In this document: piece after piece, positions 22,475 to 35,411 of the stretch | How positions within the stretch are numbered: position 1 is the first letter of the stretch | Layout of the letters: the number at the start of each line of letters is the position of its first letter | Translations under genes and position numbers: made by a program | Source: Isoetes taiwanensis | Taxonomy: Eukaryota > Streptophyta > Lycopodiopsida > Isoetales > Isoetaceae | Length of the DNA stretch: 64,000 nucleotides | Direction of reading: 5' to 3' | Assembly (NCBI GenBank): GCA_021234155.1 | Contig: JAJEKV010000045.1 | Location: forward strand, 4,746,544 to 4,810,543 | Notes under the pieces: model-generated | Database searches by the model: none | Seen by the model: the letters and a program-made list of their open reading frames with translations, nothing else | Told to the model about the DNA's origin: nothing

Positions 22475-25400
22475 ATGGAGTCTCCTCCGGCGCCAGTCCA
22501 CTCTGTACGTTGTTTGGAGCTGCTTTTTTAGATTATTAGACCGTAGTTGATTTTTATCTTTTGTTCTCAATCAAAACGCTTACGAATTTCAATTTACCTT
22601 GTTAGTCCTCCTCCTAATTCTATCGTGTCGTATCAAAGTATTCCTAGGTTGGTTCAATAAAATTTGAGCTGATTACACATTTGTTATGCTGTTTGCAGCC
22701 AGATGAACCTGCATTTGTTCGACTACATGATGAGGATTTGTCCACCATGGAATCCTCATTGCGTCAATTCAAGGAGGATTTAAAATGCCTTAATAAGGCG
22801 GAAAATGCTTCACATACCAAATTACTTTTGGAGAATAAAGATTCCTTTCCACTTTGTCCCAGTGAAGAACTGCTAGCTAGGGAAAATGCTACATTGTGGT
22901 TGGAAGCGAAGGTGAGAATGTCCTCTCCAGAGTTTTTTCATCAAAGGCAAGCTCGTGAGTTCTTACCAACGTGGAAGGTGAGACAAAACATTGTTGATAC
23001 CATTGCTAAGCACCGGGTTGTGGTATTGACTGGAGAAACAGGTTGTGGTAAAACGACTCAGGTTAGTAGTATAACTTGTTTCAAATGTGTTAATAGATAC
23101 ACAATTGCACATTTTTTGTGCGCTCTAGATGTTGACACCTTGGTGAATTAGACTTAGTACAATCAAGATTTTTAGTTTTTCATTTTCTCCTAGATAATAT
23201 AGTTGTCTACTCTTAAACAGGTTGGTGCAGAAAAACTGCTAGGATGAACTTAACAGCTTAACTAGTTGTTACTCAAATTTCGTTGGATATCATATTGCTT
23301 AAAACCTGCTGTAGCCCAAAGTTTTGGTGCTGCTCTTTAAGATGTGAATACGTGATAACGCATATGATTGCTATGTTGTGGACATTTAGGTATGGTTGGG
23401 CTATTGTTAGTGGGATTGTCTATATATGATACGTCCTACCAGGAGAGTACAAGCTGATCTAGATTTACATTTGTTATTGTAGAGATCAATCTATATTCTC
23501 CCATTATCCTCATACTTTTCCTAGAAATTGCTTCTTTAAATGATGCATCGGCATACCTCCCTTATTAAGTTTTGATTATATTCCCCATAATTAACAATGC
23601 TATTTTAACAATGATCAATGCTCAGCAGGCTAACACATTAAGATGTGAAAAGATAAGGAGTTTTTGAAGATGGATGTACTTAAGAATGAGTTTTGTTGCA
23701 CTATACTGTCATGATCTATTCACAGCTTAGTATCTTCTCGTGTGTAGGTTCCACAATATATCCTGGAAGAAGCAGAATTGCAAGGTGTCGGAGCTACATG
23801 TCAGATAGTGGTCACACAACCAAGGAGATTAACTGCATTCAGGTTGCCAAAGTCAAATTGTATTTATTAATCACAAGTAGGCTGATAAATAATTACATAT
23901 TTTGTCCAACTGGCTCATGTTGGCACCATTAAACTTTATGTTACAATAATGAATTAACAAAAGTTCGAAACGGAAACAAGCCACTAACCGCTGTTTTTCT
24001 TCCTATCCATCTAATCGAATTCGTTCTGAGCTGAAAAGGTAAGCAACTGCCTTGACTGCTTCAAAAGTGTCAGCTTAACCAGGAGCTGGCCTCTTTTTTG
24101 AAACCAAGCATGCAGGGGTCAAATGCCATTGGAATTATAACGTTAAAGCAGTTTTCATTTCTGACTGATGCGTATGGTGAAGCTCCAAATTCTGGTTGAA
24201 GATGGTATTTTATAAATTCAGACATAGCCCTGTCAATTGATTCTGAACTTTCTTAAGGTTTTTGTGTTCTATGCATTTAAGCTTTTCAATTGATCGTGCA
24301 AGCTACCAATTTCCCAACCTGGCCCATTAACAAAGGACCATACCAGGGTTGGCATATGAAATCCAAATTTCAGCTCATTCGTACTATTCAAATTAATCCA
24401 ATTCGATAGGTAGATTTAAAAACGTGGAATGAGGCAGTGATACCAAAAGCTCAATGGGATGGTTCTTAAGTGGTGAACCACCTGATCTAAGTTTTCATTA
24501 TGCATCGATCCACGTTTCCTGAATCGGGATTGCTTTCCAACTTCAGGCTCTTCTCCTTACATGCCTATCCTACATGTTAACTCTTTAAATTGGACGCTGG
24601 ATCTTTAACTGTGTAAGAACCAAATGCTTTTTATGTATTTACGATTTGGGTGCCCAAATGTTTGGCGTTGGGTTACCATCTGGCATGTGTGCTATAGAGT
24701 GGCACATATACGTTTTCTCTTGTTGGAAAGTTTTCTGAAGGTTCTTGACTTCTCTTTGTGGTATTGTCATGTCGCATTATCCTCTTGAAACTGATATTAT
24801 TGCATCATATATGCCAGCTCTAAATAAAGTCTATTTTTTATTGCATTATCTTTTTCACAAAATCATTTAAATGTAAAGATTGCAAATGGCAGTTTAATAC
24901 TTTGATATATATCCATGTTTGGATTGTTTGAGATAAGGTGGTCTGGTATTATACTTGAATGATCCTTGGGGATAGATGTTGGTGCCATTTTTCTTCACGG
25001 GGACATTGTACAGGTCTCTCTAAGGACACTCAATGTATTATTTTCTGTGGACTCAATGCTAGCGAACTAATCAGAACAGGGAGGTGACATAATGGTGCTA
25101 AACTAATGTAGAGAGAATGTCTTTCTATGGATATAGCTTCAAGCTTTCCTCACGAGGAGTTAAAAAGTTTTTTAAGAAAAGTAACAAGCCTTTGCTATCT
25201 CGACTTTGTCTAACAGTTCATTTAAACTATGGAGTTCATGATATTGGCATTTTTCTCTAATGAGATATCTCTGTTTTCAGGGTAGCAGAGCGTGTAGCTT
25301 GGGAACGCGGTGAACCAGTTGGCAAAAGTGTAGGGTATATGATTAGGCTTGGGAGCATACCACCAAGGGGGCGTGGAAGCATTCTTTATTGTACTACTAG

Positions 25401-28400
25401 TATTCTTCTAAGAAGATTGCAGGTGCACTATTAATCATGCCTGGATTTGTATGAAATGTTTTTCAATGTAAAGGCGGCACTTCATGGCATTTTTTGTCTA
25501 AAAAAATACTGGTGTTTGTATGCTAATTCCTGTAGTTGAGAAAATTGCCTTTCAATTTTAATCTTTCTCTGCAGAGAACTGGTGGGATTGTTGGGGTTAG
25601 CCATGTCATAATTGATGAAGTTCATGAACGTGATGTGGATACAGAATTTTTGCTTGCTCTTTTGCATGAACTCATGCATGCTCATTCTACATTGCGGGTG
25701 ATTGTCATGAGTGCAATCCCCTGATGCTTCAAAACTGACAAGGTACTAGATATTGTACGTTTACGTTGTTTGTGTTTATTTATCTCTGCTCAGGTTCATT
25801 GTGCACACACACACTTAGTGTTTACTTTTATGGAAAAATGGATGCTATTTCTCCATGCAATGCATGAAATGGAACAGATTCTTTTCTCTAGCAGGTATTT
25901 TGGAGGATGCCCTCATATAAGCATACCAGGCATGCTTTATCCAGTGCGATATTCTTTACTGAAGATATAAAGCGGATGGCCAAGAAAAAGAAGGTATCAG
26001 CACCAACAATTGCAAGGCTAAACACCCAAAGTGAAGAGGAAAATGATGCTGTCAGTGCTGTGAATGTGATTTCCTGGCTATGTACATACTTTGTGGAAGG
26101 CAATGGAGCAATCCTTTGTTTTCTGCCGGTAAGGATTTTACTGTTCTTTTATAATACTAGATGTTGCTTGAGTTTTCATAATGGACCATTGAAATAGGGA
26201 CGGAGCACCATAACAATTGTTAAAGAAAGACTCTTGGAAACATGTCGGCACCTCAATCTAATGGTCATTCCTTTGCACTCGCAACTTCAACCTGGCGAAC
26301 AGAGCGTGGCTTTCATACATCCACCAAATGGCATGCGCAAGGTTTTCTATATTAAATCTCTGTATGGATCAGATTTGTTGCAGTGTGTGAAATGTGATCT
26401 TTTTTCTTGCAGGTAATTTTGGCTACAAATATAGCAGAGACAAGTGTAAACTTTGATGATGTTGTTTATGTTATCGATTCTGGCAAAGTAACAGCAAAGC
26501 AGTTTGTGCCTTGTCAGAACATGTCAGAAATGAAAGTGCAGGTAAAATATTCTATTTCAAGTAAGTTGGCTTGCCACTGATAAGGCCAGTTCAAAAAAAC
26601 GTGGAGGCATTTTCAACATGCTATATTCCGACAATCTCAGCAGTAAAAGATAACGACCAACCAACATCTTTTGGAAGTGGGATATACTTGTAACCTAACT
26701 AAGAAGTCATTAGAGCATAGTTGAGATGTCAAAAGTACTATCATGCCCTGCATACTTATACAGGAAGTAGAGGTTTGAACATGGTCTACAGATGTGGTCT
26801 TATTTTCAAAAGAATGTTTGGATTATGATAAAATATGAAATATTCTATGATCATGAGAGTCGCTGGTAATTCAGAGAATTGTGCTTCAGAGATTTGACAC
26901 TGATAACTACTTTGCCCACAACCGGCACTCAATCTTAGACACGGCAATGCATTTTCCTTGGTATTATTTGTAAGACAAAACATTCAGAGGTTAGATCGCA
27001 GAATCCATCTATGGAATTTGGTGATCTATCTTTGTAACTTTCTATGCTCCCTATGTAGTTCAGGACAGTTTTGCATTAAGCAGCTAGTTTGCTGACTTTC
27101 TTAGTAAAAGAATGAAATTCTTTCCCTTGTAGCATACATTAAAGTCTCTTCTGCTTGCTGCAGTGGATATGCAAAGAAAGTGTAAGGCACCGACAAGGCC
27201 GTGCAGGCAGAGTCCAACCTGGCTATTGCTTTCATCTATATTCTCGGAAAGTGAGGAGTGTTGCACTTGTTTTTTTTGGGTGATAATTCAGAAATTATGC
27301 CATCATCTTATTTTGATTCATCTGAAGAAGTTATTTTTCCTATGTGGATGTAGATACTTACCTGGATGGCTGATCATCAAATTCCAGAAATCCAGCGGGT
27401 CCCACTCGAGGAGCTCTGTCTGCAAGTCAAAGCCATTGCAGCATCAAAGGTAACTCAACCATGACACCCATTTTCTTTTAGGAACACTTATCAAAGGTTG
27501 TTTGATTAATGCAAGGTTATATTAAACATAGAGGAACAAATGAACCGAGTGATGAATGCTTTTCTAATGGAAGAAAGACGACCTCCAGCGATCTTACAAC
27601 ATTCTTTCTAAAATGCTAGAACCACCAAAGGCCACAGTCGTCTTTAGTGCCATTAAGGTTTTGCAGCAGCTCGGGGCAATTGACAAGACAGAGAGATTGA
27701 CACCACTTGGCAAGACATTATCAGACATTAACATACACCCACGTTTTGGGAAAATGTTATTGTATGGAGCATTTTTAAACTGCCTTGATCCAATACTTAC
27801 TGTAGCAGCTGCAGTTTGTTTTAGGGACCCATTTCTTGCACCCATGCATGCAAGAGAGTATGCGAATAAAACAAGGACAAGCTTTTCAGTAAATGGTGCT
27901 TATGGGAGCGACCATCTTGTTTTTGCAAGTGCATATGAACAATGGATGGCTGCGAATACTATTGGTCAGGGATATCTTTTTTGTGAAAAACATTTCTTAT
28001 CACCAGCTACAATGAGCTTGATCACAGGCATGAGGAAGGAGTTTGAGCGAGCAATAATAGAGGCAAAAGTTTTGGACGAAGAGATGGTGGTTCCCTCATT
28101 TCAAGAACAGATGCATATTGCAAGATGCCTTCTTGCAGCTGGGTTTTATCCCAACATTGCGAGATTGGGAGAAGGCAAAGCAAAGGGCATGAGAACTGCC
28201 TACCAATGGCCAAGGAGTTTATGAGCAAAGATTAGTCGTCCATCCAAATTCTGTAGTCTCTCAGAAGCAGCTGAAAAATGAATCAGAAAATTATCTGGTC
28301 TTCCAGGAGAAGGTGATGTCTAAACAATGTTATGTTCAAGGATGTAATCTTGTACCACCATTGTCTCTCCTTCTTTTGGCTGGGATGTTTGTGAAAGTCA

Positions 28401-28637
28401 AGATTCAGGATACGCTGCAGTGGAGATTGGATGGTTCTTGAAGTAGAAGGGTGGTTGAAATTTCTTCTTGACAGGAGAGCTGGTACATTGTTATTGAAGC
28501 TTAGGGAAGCACTAGAAACGATAATGAGGAGGTGGATGAGTGGTTACCTACACACGCAAGCTGAAAGAAATGTTCTTCAAGTTGTTTCTTCGCTTTTGCT
28601 TGGCGCTTGTCATGGTATGTTTCAGGGGCCAACGTGA
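22475..28637 (+). CDS. DExH-box ATP-dependent RNA helicase (DHX9/DHX36/YTHDC2 group), 11 exons, four frameshifts
   Basis: Exons read: 22475-22504, 22699-23061, 23748-23842, 25281-25422, 25575-25742, 25895-26128, 26198-26341, 26413-26541, 27164-27250, 27354-27449, 27589-28637. All introns are GT..AG, and exon 1 joins in phase. The start ATG at 22475 is chosen because it precedes a clean donor; 22349 is possible. About 845 residues. Motifs: [11 protein letters not shown], Ia [41 protein letters not shown] (H for the usual Q). Winged-helix/HA2 ([47 protein letters not shown]) and OB-fold parts follow. The family unwinds RNA and G-quadruplexes using ATP. Single-base shifts: C-run 25718-25721 (after motif III MSA), about 25948, 28203/28204 and about 28418. 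Each restores family-like sequence if one base is changed. It may be a recent pseudogene, or the assembly may carry errors. Confidence 0.88.
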
Positions 28638-29289
28638 GGTATATTCTAAAGGTTCAGGAGGAATGTCAATATTTGTTGAGGTCATTATGCTTTTGTTTGG
28701 GAATAAAACATTTTTATTGAAGAATTATATGTAAATGCGATATGTCATATAGAAAAGAGGAAGAGATAAATATTATCACGAAATGAAGGATTCTATTTTC
28801 ATTAGGTAACTATCTGCGTGCAAAGATCCTCAACCAATTTAACAGGTTTCAATGGAAATTGGGAAAGATACCCAAATGTCCATATCTGTCTACATTATAT
28901 TTCAGTTTCCTGAGAATCCAGTCATTTTTTAGACAATCCGGTATGGACCATTAACTGAAAAAAAAAGGCGAGTTTATTCATTAGTTTTAAGAAAAGTCCG
29001 CAGCTTGACCTTCGATCAGGTTCAAGAAAAGCGAAAACCGAAAGATCATTTATGACTCCAGAAATTTGGTCCCATGTTTATGATCTGTCTCTGCTACTTG
29101 GAGCATCCGGCCAATTTTAAGTAAGCAGAAGTTCAAAAAGGGTATATCGTGGTTATGGCAGCTACCTTTCAAGCGTTTCTTTGGGCAGGAGCTGGTCGTT
29201 AAGTACAGCACTTGAGAGTTGAGTTACTATCAAATTCAGCCTCATGCATTGGTTGGGGGGATTCCGAACCCATGTATCCCTCACTTTCG
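28638..29289. other. Downstream flank of the helicase gene
   Basis: Presumed 3' UTR and intergenic sequence. No further gene recognised. Confidence 0.4.
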
Positions 29290-30140
29290 CAATAACAAGC
29301 GGTGCTTTTATTGGCCTCCCGACTGCGGGTTCGATTCCGAGATGTAAGATCATGTATTTGGAAAAGTCTAATAGCTATAAACAAGATGTATTGGGGAATG
29401 GAAGGGGGACCCCCTTTCATTCCCCAACAAAATGGAAGTTGGGTCGTAACAACCTAAAAATTCCTCTCCCCTGCGTGCTCGATCTCCGACGATGGCTGAT
29501 TGAAGGCACCGAGGCGTTCTTTGTGGGTGCCATTCTTTCTTCTTGTAGGTTGAAAGGCTTTTTTTTGTGTGGCAGTCAGTTCGAGGGTTTTGGCGAGTGT
29601 TTGGCGAAGTTAATAGCTTGAAAACATGACATGTTTTGCAAAGGATGGATGTTTTGCGGGTTTAAGGTTAAACTGGCCAGGGCTTTGATTTAGCGTTTTA
29701 AGATCGGTGCTTTTATTGGCCTCCCAACTGTGGGTTTGATTCCTATGCATTTGGAAAAGTAAACAAGATTTTAATGCATCAAATGGGTTGCCATTGGAAG
29801 ACCCATCAATTTGTCCACATTTATGCACCATTATAATTGCCTTGCTTTCTTGTTTGTCTAGTATCATCATTATTGCAAAGGTTTTTCCTCTGAAAATTTT
29901 TCAGGGTAGGGGATTTTTAATCCTGGTAGTAATAGTTGTACTAGGCCTCTTGATCTTCGTGGACGTTGACCTCTTAGTCTTTGTAGACGTTAAAAAATCT
30001 ATTCTATCTTGCAATCCCGATTATGGGTTTGATTCCGAGATGTCAAAGTAAGAAGTCGAATACCTAAGCAAGATGCCAACAATGAATGGGTTGCCGTTGG
30101 AAGACCCATTGATGCGTCTATATTTATGCACCATTATAAT
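29290..30140 (+). repeat. Three tRNA-like SINE-type fragments
   Basis: A phrase ggtgcttttattggcctccc plus a B-box-like (c/t)gggttcgattcc occurs at 29302-29342 and 29704-29743. A third copy keeps tgggtttgattccgagatgt at 30026-30046. Two of them are followed by the shared body atgggttgcc(a/g)ttggaagaccca and tttatgcaccattataat (29784-29840 and 30086-30142). This points to one dispersed SINE-like family in which the copies differ in length. Confidence 0.6.
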
Positions 30141-30893
30141 CACCTTGCAAGTGTTAAGAATCGATCTTATATGTCATTTTTTATTTATTACAATCACCTA
30201 GTCGATCTTATATGACATTTTTCACTTAGAAATGTAGTTTAGATTAAACACAACATAGAATGCTATTGCTTTTGTGATTATAGATGCATCAAGTATAGAC
30301 AATTCACAAAGGTGTGGTCTAAAATTAAAGTTTTGTAGTTGTTTTTTTCATTGTAGAAAAGGGTATACCCAATGATGATCTAGTTTTATTAGATTTAGTT
30401 AAAACTGTAAAATGGAAATGCGAAACCCATTACATGTATCTCAATTTTGTTGTATGATCCAAGATTTAGGTGTTACGATGGTCAATGTCTTGAGATGCAT
30501 CGGTTGTAGGCAGTTTGGAAAAGCCGTACCCAGCATGAATTTCAAATATGGCAGTGGTGTGAAATATATATAAAAAATAAGAACAAGGGAGTATCTAGGG
30601 CTCAAAATTTTGAGTCTCTGATGATTTCGTTCCAAAGTTTAAGAAAAGGTGTAAATGCAAAGCGATTATAAAAACATAAGAAAAAGTGCAACACAAGAAA
30701 ATGGACGATAAACATAGTAATAAGAGAGGCAAGATAAACATGGATATTGAATAATCTTAAATGTAGATCAAACATGGCATTTCATGAATAAAGATTATGA
30801 ACATAGTACTACTTTTAGAGAGCTTACCAGGCAACACATTAAGAACACATTATTAATTCTAGAGAATTTTACCAAAATAAACCCTAATTGTTG
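30141..30893. other. AT-rich sequence, nothing recognised
   Basis: No open frame with family features, and no repeats beyond short cttatatg(t/a)catttttt pieces near 30170-30220. Confidence 0.35.
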
Positions 30894-31580
30894 ATTTAAT
30901 TCTCAAAAAGCCCTTTGTATTTGTGAAATTCCCAAAATGCCCTTAATTCTTAAGTATTTTCCCAAATAACCCATTGTATTTAAAAATTACCAAAAGCTAG
31001 AGATAAGCCCATCATTCTAATACTAAAAATGATCGAAGACAACTAACTTAATGCTTTTATAAAAATCGTATTGAAGGAGAAGCTTTACGGGCATCTTGTG
31101 GAGAAGCTGCTTTATACCCATCCAACTTACTTGTAGAGCTCATTTTGCCATTTATATGTTATGTAGTCCAGATTTATCCTCCAAATATTGAACTTCTTGA
31201 AAATAATGAATTGCTACCTCCTAATATATTGTCCTCGGCAGGCCTAAAAGCAAACAGGATAGGACAGAAGACAGGGATAGAGAAAAGCGTATGTACAAGT
31301 GCACACGTAGTGGTAATGCCTGACATAATGAAGGCAGTTGCAGAAATTCCATTTGACATTTCCGTTGCATATTTTTGTTATAATGATTTTCTGAAATGTA
31401 TTTTCCAAATTACTGTCATCTGTAAGAAGCACTTCCTCTTTGAAAATGATCCTCTATTATAAATATGTGCTTTTGGTGATCTTTAAAATACAAAAGGGCT
31501 ATTAGGGAAAATACTTAAGAATTAAAGGTATTTTGGAAATTTTAAAAATATGAAGGGATTTTGGAATTAAGTCAATAAGT
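30894..31580. mobile_element. Fold-back element with arms of about 95 bp
   Basis: The left arm (30894-30990) contains ttgatttaattct, aaaatgcccttaattcttaa and gtattttcccaaataaccca. The right arm (31485-31580) is its reverse complement with about 80 percent identity by eye. The 490-bp interior has one frame (31145-31462, about 105 codons) with no family I recognise. A non-autonomous TIR element or MITE is likely. The target-site duplication is not resolved. Confidence 0.65.
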
Positions 31581-31599
31581 AAGGTGATGGGAATTATGA

Positions 31600-31830
31600 T
31601 GAATCACAATTATAATGAATCACGGTGGTGGGAATTCCCTTTCCCTTTTTCCCTTCTCTTTGCCGCTTTCTCTTTTTGCCTTCCCTTTTCCCCTTTCTTT
31701 TTTCCCTTTTACCCATGTCTTTTTGCCCTTCTCATTCCCCCCTTTTCTCCTCCCTTTTCCTTTTTCCCTTTTCTTTTTCCGCTCCCTCTTAAGAGATCAA
31801 AACATGATGAATCACGATGGTGGAAATTCG
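31600..31830 (+). repeat. Polypyrimidine tract flanked by direct repeats
   Basis: About 31636-31790 is almost purely C and T (cccttt/ttcccc blocks). It is bracketed by aatgaatcacggtggtgggaa (31615-31634) and a near copy atgaatcacgatggtggaaa (31808-31827). The open frames across it are a by-product of its composition. Confidence 0.75.
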
Positions 31831-31859
31831 TGCGATAAATCTCAGCCTTCAGATGCAAT

Positions 31860-33208
31860 AAGATGATCTCAGTCATTCAAGTTAGGGCTTGATACAACAA
31901 ATAAATCATTATAATATAAGAAGATACATTTACGATCTATCCTTCTGACATACATTTAATGGATGATGGTAAGCACAAGCCTCTTACATCTAATCTTCTC
32001 AAATGTTTTGGGGCTCAAAATAACCCCAACAATTATGCACTTATTCTATGTAGGCGGGCTAGGCTGCAAAGAAAGAAAGAAAGGCGCTTAGTTTTGCTTT
32101 TAGTGCCTACTCATGCATGCCATGCTCGGTCACGCCAAGCACGAGGGGCAGACTGTGAGGTGGCGAGAGATGAATGAGGTGCGGCTGTCATGCCCCGCTT
32201 AGCTAGACCATCTTTCACATAGGCCATGCTATCTGATATGTTTATTAATGTCTAGTTTTTCAATAATCTAAAAATATAACCCAGCTTATGCAGCTTCTAA
32301 ATATAGCTTACATTCTATTTCTGTATCTCAGTATCTCTATTAAAGCCTCGAGCATAATTAGCATAGTAATTCTTAAGTCTTACAGAATTTTTAACATGGT
32401 TTTAGAGTACAGTTGGATAGCTTGGGGAATCCTGGTGTTTGTATTATGGATCTTTGCCCTTGAAATTTGATTTGATATTTTTATTGCTAAACTATATTTT
32501 AATGCCCTGGACGCTATCACTTTTGTTGTAGATCACAATTGTGCATGCAAGACCTACTAATTATAATTGTTTAGAGAGCATCATCAGGATTGAATTTAGG
32601 AAACCAAAGTTTTGCAACTGTGGAGCTAATTTGGTGAATAAGACATTGTTGGAATAACCTCTTTATGCCAAACATCACCAATTCTTTATCTGTAAAGTTT
32701 GCTCTCTTTTAACTAGCTGGTAGTTTATCTTTGGCACCTCTTAGAGAATGCAAAATAAGAACATTTTGCGTCATAATGCTTAAATGACATACCAACTAAT
32801 CCAAAATGTGCTTTTCATATGCTGAATATATGCCATCTTCTATCATGTTCTTATATTATAAGTTTATTTGTGCAGGTGATGACACATCACCTAATCCAGA
32901 ATGTGCTTCTCATTACCTCATGTTGTTGGTCAAAGGCAAAATTATAGAATAGAACAGTTTGCTCATCTCCCTCTTAGCAAGTGGCATTTGATGTAGAGGA
33001 ATCTAGATGCTATAATATGTTTATATCAAAGAAACTTGCTTCCATACAATTGGGACCTCTTATGTTTTCTTAATGCCACTAATATCTTTACTAAATTAAC
33101 ATACGATTTCAAGATGTTGTGGCATTCAATGTCATGTTTTATCTGTTCCTTGAAATGTTCGTTATGAAACGTTAAATCATGTGTTGGGAAAGAAGTGCAA
33201 CATGATCT
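31860..33208. other. Gene-free stretch before the copia element
   Basis: AT-rich. No domain, RNA gene or clear repeat boundary found. Confidence 0.35.
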
Positions 33209-33943
33209 TGTTGAATTTCAAATATATTGCTAACTTCCCCTTCTACAAGTTATGCACTAGGTTTATTGTATTCAATCTCTCACTTAGCATACAAGCAATA
33301 CAACTTGTCCTCAATTTATACCTTTGGTAATTTCAAGGAGCAAGATCACCTCTAATTACCTTATATATTTAACAACTTCAACTCAAACTTTTAGCAAGAG
33401 TTCAATACTTCACAATTTCAACATCAAATATTTAACTGATTATTGAACCATTAGACAGAATTTTTATCGAAGCAATCGTAGCTATGGTATTGACTCTATC
33501 ATCAGAGCTATGTTGACCCGATCCAAAATCCGGTTTGCCTAGTGCATCCGCTTGTTCCTAATGTGTATATGTTCTTAAGCTTCCATTCTTATATATACAT
33601 CCGATCCGTAGCTTTGGGATCGATAAACTTGCCTTCCAAGATCCCGCTTTATAGCCTTTATCCCACGTGCCAACTCAACATAAGAAGCTCACGACCATTA
33701 AACTTGTAAATTATTCAAAATAGTTTTCTTCAAGTGGTTAAACGACCTTAACCATTTCACCATTGCAACAAGCTTCAACCCTAATGATCTAACTCCAATT
33801 TCTTCATGTTTTTCCACAAGGGGAGCCAAGATATGGTCACTAATCCCCTTGTACTTTAAGGGTCCTTGTGAATTTGTAATGCATAAAAAACAAACTATGC
33901 TTTAGTTTACAAAAAAACAATATCACATGACAACTAAATTCCA
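33209..33943 (-). repeat. 3' LTR of the copia element
   Basis: On + it starts TGTTGAATTTC and ends CTAAATTCCA, giving the expected TG...CA ends on either strand. It matches 37981-38705 along its length, with small indels. It is the 3' LTR because the internal genes read on the minus strand. Confidence 0.88.
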
Positions 33944-33957
33944 TCATTCCCCTTCAT
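33944..33957 (-). promoter_or_regulatory. Polypurine tract of the copia element
   Basis: On the minus strand it reads atgaaggggaatga, immediately before the 3' LTR. This is the expected position and composition for plus-strand DNA priming. Confidence 0.7.
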
Positions 33958-34019
33958 GTGATATTTCTTATCATTACACTGTAATAAATTTCTCAATTCC
34001 TGAAATCTTAACACTGGTA

Positions 34020-34457
34020 GAGCTTTTGTAAGAATGTCTGCTCTTTGGTCTGCTGTGTTAACATAAGTTAAATGTACTGGTTTTTCTTCACCATATTTAC
34101 GATAAAGTGAACTTCCAAATCAATATGTTTTGACTTTTCATGTAGGATTGGATTTTTTGTCATGGCAATGCAAATTGTATTATCACAATAAAAGCGCAAA
34201 TTAGTTTCAATCAATAGTATACCAAAATGTACCGGTACCTTTTAAATACTTCAAGATCCTTTTCTTTGCATTCCATTAATGCTTTTCCGTGTTATTGTTG
34301 TATCTACCGAGAATGTTAACTTTAAAATGCAATATCGACGAGTACAATTTGCCACATATGACAAACATCCAATCAAACTTCTATAGGGTACTCTTTCCAT
34401 TTGTTTACTTTCACCTTCAGTTCTGGACACATTTCTCAAGAGATATTTTATGACCAA
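34020..34457 (-). pseudogene. Copia RNase H region, broken
   Basis: Minus pieces: YRSLIGCLSYVANCTRRY (34385 region), then LRFYCDNTICIAMTKNPILH and KSKHIDLEVHFI near 34200-34100. The CDNxxxIxM...N...H.xxKHI pattern is that of the copia RNase H C-terminal half. Stops and a frame change near 34250 break it. Confidence 0.8.
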
Positions 34458-34596
34458 AATACCATGGGAGTGGCGCCATATTACAATTTTCCATATAAAA
34501 TTTCTTTAGCATATTTTTAATATGACCCCAAGCTTGACTCAAAGCTAGTATTTTCTCGACTTCAATCCTCAGATACATCAATACCCGTAAATCTCT

Positions 34597-35226
34597 TTAA
34601 TTCCCCAAAGGTCGGGCCATTTGAAATCTTTTCTTCAAAATATCTTTGCAATGATTCAGTACTTTATTGCCTTTTGCTACCATGATGTTGTCATCAACAT
34701 ACAAGACAATAATACACCATTCATCTTCCAATTTAAATCTGTAAAGATTACCATCACAATTAAGTTTTTCAAAACCTTGCTCTAACAAATATCCATCCAT
34801 ACATTTATACCATTCCCGAGGAGATTGTTTGAGACCATACATTGCCCTATTTAGTTTCCAAACTTTGCCTTTTTCTTCTTCAAATCCAGCTGCAAGCTTC
34901 AAATATATTTCTTCCTCTAGTTTGGCATTCAAAAATGCTGTGCTTACATCCATATGATGTATTTCAAAATCACAGGCATTAGCAATGGCTAAGAGCATTC
35001 TCAAGCTATTTACTTTGACTAGTGGTGAGAATGTTTCATCAAAATCTTCTCCCTTTTTTTGTGTAAAGCCTTGTGCAACAAGTCTGGCCTTAAATTTCTT
35101 TGTTTTCCCATCAACTCCTGGTTTTATTCGATATATCCACTTATTCCCAACTATGTTCTTATTCAAGGGGATATCTACTACTGTATAAGTGTTTGTTCTT
35201 TTAAAAGCCCTCATTTCTTCTTTCAT
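34597..35226 (-). pseudogene. Copia reverse transcriptase (RVT_2)
   Basis: A 209-codon open frame on the minus strand. It contains NKWIYRIKPGVDGKTKKFKA, LVAQGFTQKKGEDFDETFSP, HHMDVSTAFLNAKLEEEIYL, YGLKQSPREWY and the catalytic VLYVDDNIMV, all at family positions. It is the best-kept part of the element. It ends early, just after the RFQMARPLGN stretch where MKDLG is usual. Confidence 0.93.
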
Positions 35227-35411
35227 TGCATTTTGCCAGCTTTTTGCATTACAGTCATGAATAGCTTCAAAATAATTTTGTGGTATTTTATCAGACTCAA
35301 GTACTAGAATGTCAAATACTATATTAATATCTCCTTAATTTGGCCTAAGCCTCTTACTTTTCCCAACATTAGTTCTGCCATGTAGCTCCAAATTATATTT
35401 AGCTTCATCTG

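Noticed and set aside
22279-22539. Frame MHRERGRRKISHVKH... as the start of the helicase
   Set aside because: It is out of frame with exon 2. The ATG at 22475 reaches a GT donor in the right phase.
29290-29345. Functional tRNA gene
   Set aside because: Only a B-box-like segment is present; no acceptor stem or anticodon arm could be folded by eye.
31584-31866. Phe/Pro/Ser-rich + frames
   Set aside because: Products of the polypyrimidine tract composition.
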